The notes beneath the pieces were generated by a model, which saw only the letters and a program-made list of their open reading frames with translations, ran no database searches and was not told the origin of the DNA. The translations under genes were made by a program, and so were the position numbers. A DNA stretch of 64,000 bases from CAJXZP01 sp963974475 (GTDB taxonomy: Bacteria > Bacteroidota > Bacteroidia > Flavobacteriales_G > Salibacteraceae). The stretch spans positions 1-64,000 of the forward strand of contig CAXBCR010000004.1 of the NCBI GenBank assembly GCA_963974475.1, in the 5' to 3' direction. Below are positions 34,648 through 44,440 of the stretch, piece after piece; the stretch's first letter is position 1; each line of letters begins with the position of its first letter.

Positions 34648-36509
34648 AAGAGGTAAAAATACCATATCAATGTTTTTTGAGAAATTCATTTCTTAGCCTG
34701 TTTGTTTTCTTTAGCATACTTGGTTTTGCTAATGACAAAGACGTGCTGGTGCTAGATGATTCATTAGATAAGATTCATTTAGCCGATTACGTAACAGTTT
34801 ATGATACTTCTGTATGGGTGTCTCCGGAAGATATGTGGGCTGTATCTCAAAATGCAAATGTTTTTCATTCCGTAAAATCCACTAGCTTTGGTTTTTCTAC
34901 GCACTATTATTGGATTAAAGTTCAGTTATTGAATGAGTCGGATAAGGAAATGGAAACGGTGATTGTGGTGAATAACCCGCATATTGATTACTTAGAAGCA
35001 TGGGAAATAACATTGGACAACGCAATTCAATCAATTTATGTGGGTGGTGATGCCTTGGCATTTGGAAAACGGACGTTTAAAAATAGAAATCTTGTCATAC
35101 CTGTGAAATTAGTTTCGCATAAACCAAAAACGGTTTTGCTAATGGTGGATAAAAGAAATGCTTCGGTAAGTGTTCCTATGACTTTGAAAAAAAGAATAGA
35201 TTTTGAAAAACAAGAAAAAAATGAGCATCTATTTTATGGAATGTATTTTGGAATTTTATTGGTTATCATTGTTTTTGCACTGTTTGTATTCAGCGTATTA
35301 CGTGAAATAATATTTTTTTGGTATGCGTTTTACATTTTCTTTTTGGGTATTTATTTAATGGCGCACATAGGTCTTCTTTTTCAAATAGGTTATCCAGATT
35401 TTAATGCGTTTAATGATTATTCAAGACCATTTTTTATCACGCTGAGTACTTCTGCTCTCATCCAGTTTATTCGATTGTTGCTAAACGTAAAACAATTGTT
35501 ACCGAGAATAAATCCCATTTTCACCTATGTAATTGTTGTTTTGAATGCCACTACTTTTTGGTGGATATTGACACCTTTTTGGCATGACAATCAAACAATA
35601 GTGTATTTGAATATTCAGAATTTCACTTTGTTGTTTGCGCTTGTTTTAGTACTGGTTTCATCTATTATAACGTTTAAGCAGCAACGTGTGGTGGTAGCGT
35701 TTTTTTGGATTGCCTTTATGGCCATTTTGGGTGCTGGTCTTTTTATTATTTTGATTGAATCTGGATTAATTAATGAAAATGTGGTGGCGGTAAATCCGTT
35801 ATTTATTGGTTCTTTAATAGAAGTAATTGTTTTTGCCATGGGCTTATCGTATTGGACTAAAATAAACGAAAATGACCGGCTTAAATTAGTGAACTTAGTT
35901 CAAAAAAGTAAAAAGCAAATGGTGGATGCTTACGTTAATGGAATTGAAAGTGAAAAACAGAAAATTTCATCCGATTTGCATGATGATATAGGTAGTAGAT
36001 TGAGTCATCTTAAACGATTATCCGAGGAAGATTACAAAGATTATCCGGAAATAATTCAAGGGTTTGAACGTGTAACCAATAAAGTGCGTTCCTTATCGCA
36101 TGAGTTGGCTCCACCTCTATTTGCCAAAAACGAATTTTTGGTTTCCATAAAATATTTGGTACTAAGTCATGAGTCTCCCGAACTGGAGATTTCTTTGCAA
36201 ATCTTTGATATTCCAGATAACTTGGATGAGTACATTACCAAGCATTTGTATAGAATAGTGCAAAGCGCGCTTGGTAATGTGGCGCAGCCGCATTCAAAGG
36301 TAACTGCTGTGGATATACAGTTTTTCTATTATAATAACGAGTTGGTTTTAGCAATGGAGGATAATGGTACGGGTAGTGTATTTACTAAAGACAACCCTGG
36401 AATGGCCTTTAAGGAAATTAAATCGCGCGTGAAGAGTATCAATGGAACGATAGACATTTCTTCTACAAATAATCGCGGAACATCTATTATGATTACCGTA
36501 AAGGTTTAA
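34644..36509 (+). CDS. 7TMR-DISM sensor histidine kinase with intact His and weakened ATP-binding domain
   Basis: An N-terminal export signal (about 12-30) leads to an extracytoplasmic beta-rich domain (about 35-190) of the DISMED2 type, seven helices (about 197-405), and a HisKA_3-like kinase. The phospho-acceptor motif EKQKISSDLHDDIGSRLSHL is intact (H446). In the ATP domain the N-box reads RIVQSALGNVAQ, so the usual Glu is Ser541, although N545 is kept; D573 in DNGTG is present; the G2 loop reads GMAFKEI, where GxGL is expected, so the second Gly is Ala588. Coupled to the preceding kinase by a 4-bp overlap. Confidence 0.87.
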   Translation: MKEVKIPYQCFLRNSFLSLFVFFSILGFANDKDVLVLDDSLDKIHLADYVTVYDTSVWVSPEDMWAVSQNANVFHSVKSTSFGFSTHYYWIKVQLLNESDKEMETVIVVNNPHIDYLEAWEITLDNAIQSIYVGGDALAFGKRTFKNRNLVIPVKLVSHKPKTVLLMVDKRNASVSVPMTLKKRIDFEKQEKNEHLFYGMYFGILLVIIVFALFVFSVLREIIFFWYAFYIFFLGIYLMAHIGLLFQIGYPDFNAFNDYSRPFFITLSTSALIQFIRLLLNVKQLLPRINPIFTYVIVVLNATTFWWILTPFWHDNQTIVYLNIQNFTLLFALVLVLVSSIITFKQQRVVVAFFWIAFMAILGAGLFIILIESGLINENVVAVNPLFIGSLIEVIVFAMGLSYWTKINENDRLKLVNLVQKSKKQMVDAYVNGIESEKQKISSDLHDDIGSRLSHLKRLSEEDYKDYPEIIQGFERVTNKVRSLSHELAPPLFAKNEFLVSIKYLVLSHESPELEISLQIFDIPDNLDEYITKHLYRIVQSALGNVAQPHSKVTAVDIQFFYYNNELVLAMEDNGTGSVFTKDNPGMAFKEIKSRVKSINGTIDISSTNNRGTSIMITVKV

Positions 36510-36515
36510 AACATA

Positions 36516-37004
36516 TTAGCGGTTTTCCAAGTGTTTTTTTAATCGGTTTAATTCCATAAACCACTTTTCGTCCGCCATATATGCGCCTTTTGTAATCCAA
36601 TTAAACATTTCTTGCTCCCGTAAAAATTCATGTGTTTTAGTGGCAGAAAACACTTCAATTTCTTTTTTTTCAATTCCTTGTTGTATGGATTTTTGAAAGT
36701 TTTCGGTGTTTAAATTAATGGTAGAATCATGCTTAACACGTATTCCATACATCACAGAATTGGTATCTGTAAAATGAAATGCCTTGAATTCTTTAGCGCT
36801 AATGTGTTCTAAATACTGGCATTTATTTAAGGCTTGGTCATATACTAAATCGCTGTAGATATTTATTATTTCTTCGGCTTGTGCTAATTGAGTTGATTTC
36901 ATTTTTTGCCACGTATCGGCATCAATTCCTTGGGAGGCGATGAATCGAATAAAATCATCTTTTAAATTTTCTAATTCGGCATTAGACAGTCTTTGATATT
37001 TCAT
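36516..37004 (-). CDS. DUF6495 family protein
   Basis: A soluble protein of 162 residues, starting MKYQRLSNAELENLKDDFIRF, with the phrases DADTWQKMK and YLEHISAKEFKAFHF. I recognise this as the Bacteroidota family DUF6495; its function is not known. It begins 27 bp after the peroxiredoxin stop and is probably translated from the same mRNA. Confidence 0.8.
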   Translation of the reverse strand: MKYQRLSNAELENLKDDFIRFIASQGIDADTWQKMKSTQLAQAEEIINIYSDLVYDQALNKCQYLEHISAKEFKAFHFTDTNSVMYGIRVKHDSTINLNTENFQKSIQQGIEKKEIEVFSATKTHEFLREQEMFNWITKGAYMADEKWFMELNRLKKHLENR

Positions 37005-37031
37005 GCGGTCTTAAGTTTTCTAAATATGCAA

Positions 37032-37565
37032 TTAGATGTTTTCAAGAATTTTTCGAGCTTCATCTACATGTTGCTCCGCATTTCCCATTGAGTCAAAAAC
37101 GTATTGAATAATCCCTTTTTTGTCTACAATAAACGAAACTCTTCCTGGAATCATATCCATGAACTTTCCTTTTACTCCGAATGCTTTTCTAACAACATCT
37201 TCCTCATCGCTTAGCAATGTAAATGGTAAATTGTATTTTTCAATGAACTTAGTGTGCGATTCAGGTGAATCACTGCTAATACCGATTACCATGGCTTCCA
37301 AATCGGTAAAAACTTCAAATTCATCGCGAAATTTACATGCCTCCTTGGTACATCCAGGCGTATCATCTTTTGGATAAAAGTAAATCACCAAGTTTTTCTT
37401 ACCAATGTAATCTGCCACTTTGAATAAATCTCCGTTTTGATTTTTTAATTCAAATTTGGGTACTTTACTACCCTTTTCAAGGGTATGTATTTCATCTTTT
37501 TCTACCCATTTGAAAGCAAAGAAGGCTATTGCTATGAGCACTAAAACAACGATTGTGATTTTCAT
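37032..37565 (-). CDS. bcp: Membrane-anchored peroxiredoxin (BCP/PrxQ type)
   Basis: Thiol peroxidase of the bacterioferritin comigratory protein class. The catalytic site TPGCTKEACKFRDEF has the peroxidatic Cys with a second Cys five residues later, as in atypical 2-Cys BCP proteins. The earlier GDLFKVADYIGKKNLVIYFYP is the usual core. Unlike most BCPs it begins with a membrane segment (MKITIVVLVLIAIAFFAF), so it is likely anchored facing the periplasm. I start it at ATG 37565; the 14 upstream codons are not conserved and the promoter box is 23 bp before it. Confidence 0.93.
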   Translation of the reverse strand: MKITIVVLVLIAIAFFAFKWVEKDEIHTLEKGSKVPKFELKNQNGDLFKVADYIGKKNLVIYFYPKDDTPGCTKEACKFRDEFEVFTDLEAMVIGISSDSPESHTKFIEKYNLPFTLLSDEEDVVRKAFGVKGKFMDMIPGRVSFIVDKKGIIQYVFDSMGNAEQHVDEARKILENI

Positions 37566-37588
37566 GATTTTGGTTTTGTTTGCAGGTG

Positions 37589-37596
37589 CAAAAGTA
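37589..37596 (-). promoter_or_regulatory. -7 box of bcp
   Basis: TACTTTTG on the minus strand, 23 bp before the ATG at 37565. Confidence 0.55.
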
Positions 37597-37684
37597 TAGT
37601 AAATCAAAGTGGATTAATAAAGATATAGAAAACTTACTAGTGGCAACTTATGAAATTTATAGGATAGTAGCAGGTTGGTTTTAT

Positions 37685-37692
37685 TACTTTTG
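37685..37692 (+). promoter_or_regulatory. -7 box of the GT87 gene
   Basis: TACTTTTG, 47 bp before the GTG start at 37740. Confidence 0.45.
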
Positions 37693-37739
37693 AGGTCTGT
37701 TTTGTTGCGGAAGCCACAAGTAACTAATTAGTAATAGAA

Positions 37740-38924
37740 GTGGATTTTAATATAAAAAAGCACACTAATTTAATTGCAATAGGAATTGTACTGTTGGTGG
37801 TAATTGGTATTACTGCCCAGAATATATTATTGACTAATTTAGGGTATGATTCGGTATTTCATTCCTTCTATAATAATTTCATCATTTTTAGAAATTCGTA
37901 CTTTCATTTACTGAGTAACGAAAATCTTTTTATCCATTACCCTGAAATTCAAGGTGATTTATATAAGTATAGTCCAACCTTTGCGCTACTTTTTGGTCTT
38001 TTTGCTTACTTCCCTGATGCCGTGGGTTTATTTTTATGGAATGTACTAAATGGAATTGTTTTCTATGCATTATGGCAATTAAAATTACCGGCTGTTAAAA
38101 ATAAACTTTGGATAGTAGGTTTTGTTTTGGTAGAGTTTATAACGAGTATTCAAAATTCCCAAAGTAACGGACTCATGGCTGGTCTCATGATTATGGCTTT
38201 TGTGTTTTATGAACGAAAAAACGTTGCGTTGGCTACGTTAATGATTATGCTATCGGTATATATAAAAATTTTTGGCGTGGTAGCATTTGCCTTATTTCTA
38301 CTGTATCCCAATAAATGGAAATCCATTGCCTTCGGAGCGTTATGGATGGTAATTTTGTTTGTGTTGCCCTTAATTGTTGTTTCACCGGAACAGCTTTGGG
38401 TGCAGTATCACAACTGGTTTGAAATGCTGGTGAATGATAAGGCCGTGGCCTACAGCCCTTCGGTTGTGGGTTGGTTAAAATCTTGGTTTAACTTCACTCC
38501 TTCATCCAGTGTAATTTTGGGGATGGGTGTGCTTTTATTTATGGCTCCGTTTGCACAAATAAGAAAATATAATTTACTCAAATTTAGACAGTTAATATTA
38601 GCTTCTATTTTGATTTGGGTAGTTATTTTTAATCATAAAGCGGAGTCACCTACTTTCATTATTGCCATTTCGGGTGTGGCTATTTGGTTTTTTTCTCAAA
38701 AAATAAATCCTGTGAATTTTGTCCTGTTGATGATTACCTTAATTTTTTCTCAACTATCCCCCACTGATTTGTTTCCGGCTTCTGTTAAAGAGGCGTTTCT
38801 GTACAAGTATGTAATAAAAGTGGTTCCTGTAATTTTAGTGTGGGTTAAAATCTTGTATGATTCATTTTTTCTAAATTTAGAAAATGAATTACCCGAATTG
38901 GGTAAGGTACCAGACTCCAACTAA
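37740..38924 (+). CDS. Polytopic glycosyltransferase (GT87 / DUF2029 type)
   Basis: 394 residues with about ten membrane helices. The first periplasmic loop carries DSVFHSFYNNFIIFRNSYFHL and GDLYKYSPTFALLFGLFAYFP; the KYSPTF phrase after a short Asp-containing loop is typical of the GT87 mannosyltransferase-like family, which uses lipid-linked sugars. The start is a GTG (37740). The last 36 bp overlap, on the opposite strand, the end of the sterol desaturase-like gene. Donor and acceptor unknown. Confidence 0.78.
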   Translation: MDFNIKKHTNLIAIGIVLLVVIGITAQNILLTNLGYDSVFHSFYNNFIIFRNSYFHLLSNENLFIHYPEIQGDLYKYSPTFALLFGLFAYFPDAVGLFLWNVLNGIVFYALWQLKLPAVKNKLWIVGFVLVEFITSIQNSQSNGLMAGLMIMAFVFYERKNVALATLMIMLSVYIKIFGVVAFALFLLYPNKWKSIAFGALWMVILFVLPLIVVSPEQLWVQYHNWFEMLVNDKAVAYSPSVVGWLKSWFNFTPSSSVILGMGVLLFMAPFAQIRKYNLLKFRQLILASILIWVVIFNHKAESPTFIIAISGVAIWFFSQKINPVNFVLLMITLIFSQLSPTDLFPASVKEAFLYKYVIKVVPVILVWVKILYDSFFLNLENELPELGKVPDSN

Positions 38925-39995
38925 ACCCATTAAAATTCTAATTATCTCTAGTTTTATGGCATAGGGTTTATTGTCTGTTAATGTGCCAATACTCCATATT
39001 GAAAAAAGAACGAACAGTGCTAATGCTAGTGCATTTTGTAAAGGTAATTGGCTGTAAGAGAAAAGGGTGTAGGAGGAAATTCCAATAAGCAATAAAAACT
39101 GAAATGCGGTGTAGAGAATTCTACTAAGTGAAATTTTTGAGTTGTACTTAGCTGTTATTTCTTTGGTTTTCTTTTCATTGTTTACCGACCATCCGGGGCC
39201 ATAGAAAATAGCTTTTAGTTTATTCGCCAAACCATTGGATTCTGCCACTTTTAGGGCGATATCACGAACGGGAATTAGGGTGGCATTGATTGGATTGAAA
39301 GTTCCTAATTGATTAGTTACACCATAATTTGGTGTTTCCTCCTCTTCCTGAAAAGTACCGAATAAGCGGTCCCAAATAATGAAAGTGCCACCATGGTTTT
39401 TATCCAAATATTTGGAATCTCTTCCATGGTGTACTCGGTGGTGCGAAGGTGTATTGAATAGATATTCAAACCAGCCTAGTTTTTGAATATATTCGGTATG
39501 AATCCAAAATTGATATAAGGTAACAAAGGCACTCATAAATAAAAACCATACCGGGTCAAAACCTAAAAGAGCGAGTGGCCAAAAGAAGGGAGCGGTGAAA
39601 AATTTTTGAAAAGTACCCTGTCGTAAGGCAACCGATAAATTGTAATCTTCGCTTTGATGATGCACTATATGACCCACCCAAAATAGGTTGATTTCATGTG
39701 ATTTTCGATGTGCCCAATAATATAGAAAGTCCACTCCTATAAATAGAATAACACCCCAATACCAGGTGTGTTGAATTTCAAATAAGCGATAGTTACTATA
39801 TATGAATGTATATAATCCAATAAGGAAAACCTTTGCAAACAAACCTGTAACCTGTTCCGTTATTCCTGCGCCAATGTTACCGATTACATCACCAAAACGG
39901 TATTTCTTTTGGTTTAAAACGGCATCGGCTATCCACTCAATCGAAATAAGCACGAAATATACTGGAATAGAAAGAATGATGGGATTTATGGACAT
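38889..39995 (-). CDS. Sterol desaturase/fatty acid hydroxylase superfamily protein
   Basis: Membrane di-iron oxygenase. The histidine clusters HRKSHE, HIVHHQ and HHRVHHGR are in the right order and spacing for the eight-His metal site of the family (HxxxH, HxxHH, HHxxHH). Several hydrophobic segments precede and follow the core. 368 residues. The C-terminal extension of about 110 residues with four hydrophobic segments is also seen in other Bacteroidota members. Substrate not predictable; a lipid is likely. Confidence 0.9.
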   Translation of the reverse strand: MSINPIILSIPVYFVLISIEWIADAVLNQKKYRFGDVIGNIGAGITEQVTGLFAKVFLIGLYTFIYSNYRLFEIQHTWYWGVILFIGVDFLYYWAHRKSHEINLFWVGHIVHHQSEDYNLSVALRQGTFQKFFTAPFFWPLALLGFDPVWFLFMSAFVTLYQFWIHTEYIQKLGWFEYLFNTPSHHRVHHGRDSKYLDKNHGGTFIIWDRLFGTFQEEEETPNYGVTNQLGTFNPINATLIPVRDIALKVAESNGLANKLKAIFYGPGWSVNNEKKTKEITAKYNSKISLSRILYTAFQFLLLIGISSYTLFSYSQLPLQNALALALFVLFSIWSIGTLTDNKPYAIKLEIIRILMGLVGVWYLTQFG

Positions 39996-40287
39996 GTAAT
40001 AATTTGAGCTCGAAAATTAGCGATTATTCTGAAAATTGAAGTAGAATATGGTGGTATAAAATAACAAAAGGCTGAAAAACCGATGAGTGATTCGATTTGA
40101 CAGCCTTGTTATTTAAGGTTAAGATTTAATTCGTACAAATTCCACTAAACTATTTTGTACCTCTTTAAAGTTTTCATTATTTAAGTAGCGATTGAAGAAG
40201 ATTTTAATAAAAATTCTACGTTTATAAATGCAATACTAAGTCGAAAACACCTACCCCCTACCTATCCGCAGGATAGGTTTTGGGCAA
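39996..40287. other. Intergenic region without a gene
   Basis: Only scattered stops; no terminator with a convincing stem and no TAnnTTTG box was found. CCTATCCGCAGGATAGG at 40260-40276 is a short perfect hairpin just beyond the LuxR-type gene and may end its transcript. Confidence 0.45.
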
Positions 40288-41058
40288 TTAATTTACTTTT
40301 TTTGCATTTTTTTTGATAAATGGGGCTAAAAAAGGACTTTCGCTGGAAGTTTTTTCTCCATTTATGACCACCCAAGAGTTTGCCATGGTTATTACGACAA
40401 TTTCTAAAAGTGATTGGGCGTGTAGTTTTTCTCTCAAATTAGCAATTTGAAATCGAATAGCAGGTTCTTTTTTGTGTAGTTTTTCGCTTATTTGTTTTAC
40501 TGAATAATTGTGACATAGTAAAATTAGCACTTCATTTTCAGCATTGGTTAGGGTAGGTTTTGGACGAGGAAACTCGTGTTTAGGTTTGTTTTTCCAATAC
40601 TCTTCAGGGATATGATAGTTGGCCGTGTATCCTTTAAGTAAAATATCCTCCAAAATTTGATTTAGGGTAATGAGGTTTAATTCAGCTGTACCTATAAACC
40701 CTGAGACCTTGAATTCTTGCAGGAAACCGACTAAATCCACAGGCAAACTGGACCCTAAAATAATAACATAAACCTGTCCAATTTTTTTTAAATTTTCCGG
40801 GCTGCTGTGTGTCATAAAACTTTGTGAGGGTTTCATGAAAACGATATGCTGGTCGTATTCAGAAGTCTTGATGTACTTGTGGAGTTCTTGATTCTGATTT
40901 CCTATGTAACCAACATTCAACCGAGAATTTTCTATTAGTTCTTTAAAAGAACGTAACAGTTTTGAATTGGAAGCTATAATGGAAAAAGATGTTCTAAGCA
41001 CTTGGTCTAAATAAGACGGGGAAATTAAAAATTTATTTGATATAAATTGTGTAAACAT
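40288..41058 (-). CDS. Orphan LuxR-type regulator with degenerate receiver domain
   Basis: The C-terminal 170-226 region is a LuxR/NarL helix-turn-helix (LTNAENEVLILLCHNYSVKQ, then IRFQIANLREKLHAQSLLEI). Residues about 45-155 follow a receiver-like pattern (NVGYIGNQNQ, QVYVIILGSSLP, GFIGTAELNLITLNQIL), but no phospho-accepting Asp is at the expected third-strand position and no conserved Lys was found, so regulation by phosphorylation is unlikely. No kinase is adjacent. It is divergent from the ABC export operon and could regulate it. Confidence 0.8.
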   Translation of the reverse strand: MFTQFISNKFLISPSYLDQVLRTSFSIIASNSKLLRSFKELIENSRLNVGYIGNQNQELHKYIKTSEYDQHIVFMKPSQSFMTHSSPENLKKIGQVYVIILGSSLPVDLVGFLQEFKVSGFIGTAELNLITLNQILEDILLKGYTANYHIPEEYWKNKPKHEFPRPKPTLTNAENEVLILLCHNYSVKQISEKLHKKEPAIRFQIANLREKLHAQSLLEIVVITMANSWVVINGEKTSSESPFLAPFIKKNAKKVN

Positions 41059-41227
41059 CTTTAATCATTTTCTCAAGGTGTTTAATCGATGCGTGTTTTC
41101 CAGAAAATATGGTATTCGGATATATTAGTGAATGTTAATTTACTGTTTTTGTAACCGCATAACCTTGAAAAATTACCGTTAATTAAGTTTTGAGATGAAG
41201 CATGCGTTTATGATGTAAAATTGCAAG

Positions 41228-41917
41228 GTGATTAAGTTAAAAGGCATAAATAAATCCTATAAAGTAGGGCAGCATAGTTTGCAGGTTCTTAAAAATGTGA
41301 ACCTTCATATTAAAGAAGGTGAAATGGTATCGATAATGGGTTCTTCTGGTTCGGGAAAATCTACTTTATTGAACATTTTAGGAATTTTAGATACGTATGA
41401 TAGTGGGGAATACCTGCTGAATGATGAACTTATTTTGGAAATGAGTGAAACAAAAGCGGCCCGACATCGAAATAAAATGATTGGGTTTATCTTTCAATCA
41501 TTTAACCTCATCACGTTTAAAAACGCCATGGAAAATGTAGCTCTTCCACTCTATTACCAAGGAATGAGTCGCAAAAAAAGAAACGCCCTTGCCTTAGAAT
41601 ATTTAGACAGAGTAGGTTTAAAAGAATGGGCGGACCACATGCCAAGCGAGATGAGTGGGGGTCAGAAACAACGGGTTGCCATTGCGCGTGCCTTGATTTC
41701 TAACCCCAAAATTATATTGGCGGATGAGCCTACTGGTGCTTTAGATAGCAAAACATCGGTAGATGTAATGAAGCTTTTACGAGAGATAAATTTAGAAGGT
41801 ATAACCATCATTATTGTTACGCATGAGCAGGATATTGCGAATGCTACCGATAGAAATATTGTACTAAAGGATGGAGAAGTAATGACGGTTACTAAAATGG
41901 CTAAAGAGTATTTATAA
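41228..41917 (+). CDS. ABC transporter ATP-binding protein (MacB/LolD type)
   Basis: Walker A GSSGSGKST at 38-46, signature MSGGQ at 142-146, Walker B ILADE at 163-167 and the switch His at 199. The sequence GEMVSIMGSSGSGKSTLLNI and the DEPTGALDSKTS tail are those of the MacB/LolD/FtsE group. It begins with GTG. It is the first of four genes (ATPase, two MacB-type permeases, adaptor) that together look like a MacAB-type tripartite exporter, with the outer-membrane channel not encoded here. Confidence 0.93.
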   Translation: MIKLKGINKSYKVGQHSLQVLKNVNLHIKEGEMVSIMGSSGSGKSTLLNILGILDTYDSGEYLLNDELILEMSETKAARHRNKMIGFIFQSFNLITFKNAMENVALPLYYQGMSRKKRNALALEYLDRVGLKEWADHMPSEMSGGQKQRVAIARALISNPKIILADEPTGALDSKTSVDVMKLLREINLEGITIIIVTHEQDIANATDRNIVLKDGEVMTVTKMAKEYL

Positions 41918-41955
41918 ACCTTTTTTAATTTAATAGCGACTAACTATAAGTACCA

Positions 41956-43185
41956 ATGTTTGACATAGAAAAATGGCAAGAAATATTTGATGTAGTAAAG
42001 GCCAATAAGTTACGGACTTTCCTTACAGCGTTCTCAGTATCGTGGGGTATTTTTATGCTTATTATTCTATTGGGAGCGGGTCAAGGACTACGGAATGGGT
42101 TTGAAAAAGAATTTAGCGATGATGCTGTAAATAGTGTTTGGTTACGGACCGGAAACACCAGTATGTCGTATAAAGGTATGAAACCCAATAGGCGAATTAC
42201 CATGACCAATGAAGAGTACGACCTGATTTCCCATTCATTTGAAGATATTGACCATATTACAGGACGTTTAGGAATTTGGGGCTCTAACATGAATTACAAA
42301 GATAAGTCTGCAAATTTGCCCCTGCGAGGCGTTCATCCGGATCATGCCGTAGTTGAAAACACCATTATTACCCAAGGCAGATATATCAATAATACGGATG
42401 TAAAAAACAAAGCGAAAGTGGTTGTTATTGGTAGAGATGCTGTAAAAGAATTGTTTGGCGAAGAAGACCCAATGGGGAAGTATATTTCTATTTGGAAGGT
42501 GATGTATAAGGTCATTGGAGTTTTTAATGATGAGGGCGGAAGATGGGAAAATAAAATGGTTTACATGCCAATTACCACCTCTCAATTGATCTATAATTCA
42601 AAAGGACGGCTTGATCGTGTAATGTTTACCACTGGAAATGCCTCGGAAGAGAAAGTGAACCAAATTATAGAAGAGACAAAAAAAATGCTATCGGATAAAT
42701 TGGTTTTTGACCCCAATGATTCGCGTGCATTGTATGTAGATAATAACGCAGAAGAGTACAAAATGTTTACGGGTATTTTCACTGGAATCAATGCGTTTGT
42801 ATGGATTATTGGAATCATGACCATTATTGCTGGAGTGGTCGGAATTAGCAATATCATGATGATTACCGTAAAGGAACGAACCAAAGAAATTGGGATAAGG
42901 AAAGCCCTTGGTGCAACTCCTGGTTCTGTAGTATCTATGATTTTATTGGAGGCGGTAGTCATAACCACAATTGCAGGATATACCGGTTTGGTGTTAGGCG
43001 TTTTTTCACTTGAATATATTTCAAATCTAACCTCAGAACCAGGTGCGTTTATGAATCCTGGGGTAGATTTTGGCGTGGCAATGACATCCACATTAGTATT
43101 GGTGGTTGCAGGAAGTATAGCTGGACTTATACCTGCGCTACAGGCAGCAAGAGTTAAACCAATTGTAGCATTAAGAGACGAATAA
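41956..43185 (+). CDS. MacB-type ABC permease (FtsX family), copy 1
   Basis: Architecture of MacB membrane subunits: an N-terminal helix after an amphipathic start (MFDIEKWQEIFDVVKANKLR), a large periplasmic domain (about 50-280) and three C-terminal helices with GVVGISNIMMITVKERTKEI and IRKALGATPGSVVSMILLE, the FtsX-domain signature. 409 residues. It is a separate permease without its own ATPase, unlike E. coli MacB. Its paralogue follows after 3 bp. Confidence 0.9.
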   Translation: MFDIEKWQEIFDVVKANKLRTFLTAFSVSWGIFMLIILLGAGQGLRNGFEKEFSDDAVNSVWLRTGNTSMSYKGMKPNRRITMTNEEYDLISHSFEDIDHITGRLGIWGSNMNYKDKSANLPLRGVHPDHAVVENTIITQGRYINNTDVKNKAKVVVIGRDAVKELFGEEDPMGKYISIWKVMYKVIGVFNDEGGRWENKMVYMPITTSQLIYNSKGRLDRVMFTTGNASEEKVNQIIEETKKMLSDKLVFDPNDSRALYVDNNAEEYKMFTGIFTGINAFVWIIGIMTIIAGVVGISNIMMITVKERTKEIGIRKALGATPGSVVSMILLEAVVITTIAGYTGLVLGVFSLEYISNLTSEPGAFMNPGVDFGVAMTSTLVLVVAGSIAGLIPALQAARVKPIVALRDE

Positions 43186-43188
43186 AAG

Positions 43189-44430
43189 ATGTTTGATATA
43201 GACAGATGGGCAGAGATTTACCAGACGCTAAGCAAAAACAAATTGCGTAGCGCGCTTACCGCTTTTGGGGTGGTTTGGGGAATCATTATGCTTATTGTGA
43301 TGTTGGGTGCTGGTTCAGGATTGCAAAATGGAGTATCCAAAGATTTTGCTGGAAGGGTTTCGAATAGCGTGTTTATGTGGTCACAAAGCACATCTATGCC
43401 CTATAAAGGATTTAAAAAAGGCCGCTGGGTTAGGTTGGATAATGATGATACAAAAGCATTACGAAGTATTCCCTCTTTAGATTTATTATCGCCCGGGTTG
43501 CAACTTGGAGGATGGAGAGGCGCAAATAATGTTTCATATAAAAGCAAAACGGGGGCGTTTGAAATTAATGGTTTTAACCCAGAAGTACAGTTCATCAAAT
43601 TACTCAAAATGCAATCAGGTAGATTCCTCAATGATCGAGACATGCTTGAGGATAGGAAAGTGTGTGTTATTGGAAAAATAACGTTAGCCACCTTATTTCC
43701 GGATGAAGATCCATTAGGTAAATACATTAAAATAAATAGCGTATATTTTCAAGTAGTGGGCACGTTTCATTCGGGCTTAAAGGGTGATGATTCAGAGAAT
43801 GAAGACCGCTCAATTTATATTCCGTTTACCACTTTTCAAAAAGCATTTAATCAAGGAAATATGGTGCACTGGTATGTGATGACCAGTAAGAAAGGAATTA
43901 AAGTGAGTGTAGTGGAAGATGAAGCAAAAGCTATATTGAAACAACGTCATAATGTTCATCCCGATGATCCTAGAGCAATTGGCGGCTGGAATTTAGAGAA
44001 AGAGGTTGAAAAATTTAATATGATTTTTAACGGGATTAAAGCTTTATCGTGGTTTGTTGGTGTGCTTACCCTTATGGCTGGAGTGATTGGAATCAGTAAT
44101 ATTATGCTCATCATTATACGCGAGCGAACCCAAGAAATTGGAATACGGAGAGCTTTAGGCGCTACACCCATAAATATTGTGATTCAAATTGTTTTAGAGT
44201 CTATGATTTTAACCGTTTTAAGCGGTATTGTAGGAATTATTTTTGGAGTTTGGCTTCTTGAGTTTGCGGGTCCATATATCCAACATGATTATTTTTCAAA
44301 TCCGGAAGTTCAATTTTCTGTGGTGCTCAATGCATTTGGAATTTTGGCTATTTCAGGAATCTTTGCCGGCATTATACCATCATTACGTGCGGTACAAATT
44401 AAACCAATTGAAGCATTAAGAACAGAATAA
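43189..44430 (+). CDS. MacB-type ABC permease (FtsX family), copy 2
   Basis: Paralogue of the preceding gene with the same layout: MFDIDRWAEIYQTLSKNKLR start, periplasmic domain, then GVIGISNIMLIIIRERTQEI and IRRALGATPINIVIQIVLES. 413 residues. Two permeases next to one ATPase suggest a heterodimeric membrane part served by two copies of the ATPase, as in related Bacteroidota operons. Confidence 0.9.
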   Translation: MFDIDRWAEIYQTLSKNKLRSALTAFGVVWGIIMLIVMLGAGSGLQNGVSKDFAGRVSNSVFMWSQSTSMPYKGFKKGRWVRLDNDDTKALRSIPSLDLLSPGLQLGGWRGANNVSYKSKTGAFEINGFNPEVQFIKLLKMQSGRFLNDRDMLEDRKVCVIGKITLATLFPDEDPLGKYIKINSVYFQVVGTFHSGLKGDDSENEDRSIYIPFTTFQKAFNQGNMVHWYVMTSKKGIKVSVVEDEAKAILKQRHNVHPDDPRAIGGWNLEKEVEKFNMIFNGIKALSWFVGVLTLMAGVIGISNIMLIIIRERTQEIGIRRALGATPINIVIQIVLESMILTVLSGIVGIIFGVWLLEFAGPYIQHDYFSNPEVQFSVVLNAFGILAISGIFAGIIPSLRAVQIKPIEALRTE

Positions 44431-44440
44431 ATATATTGAA

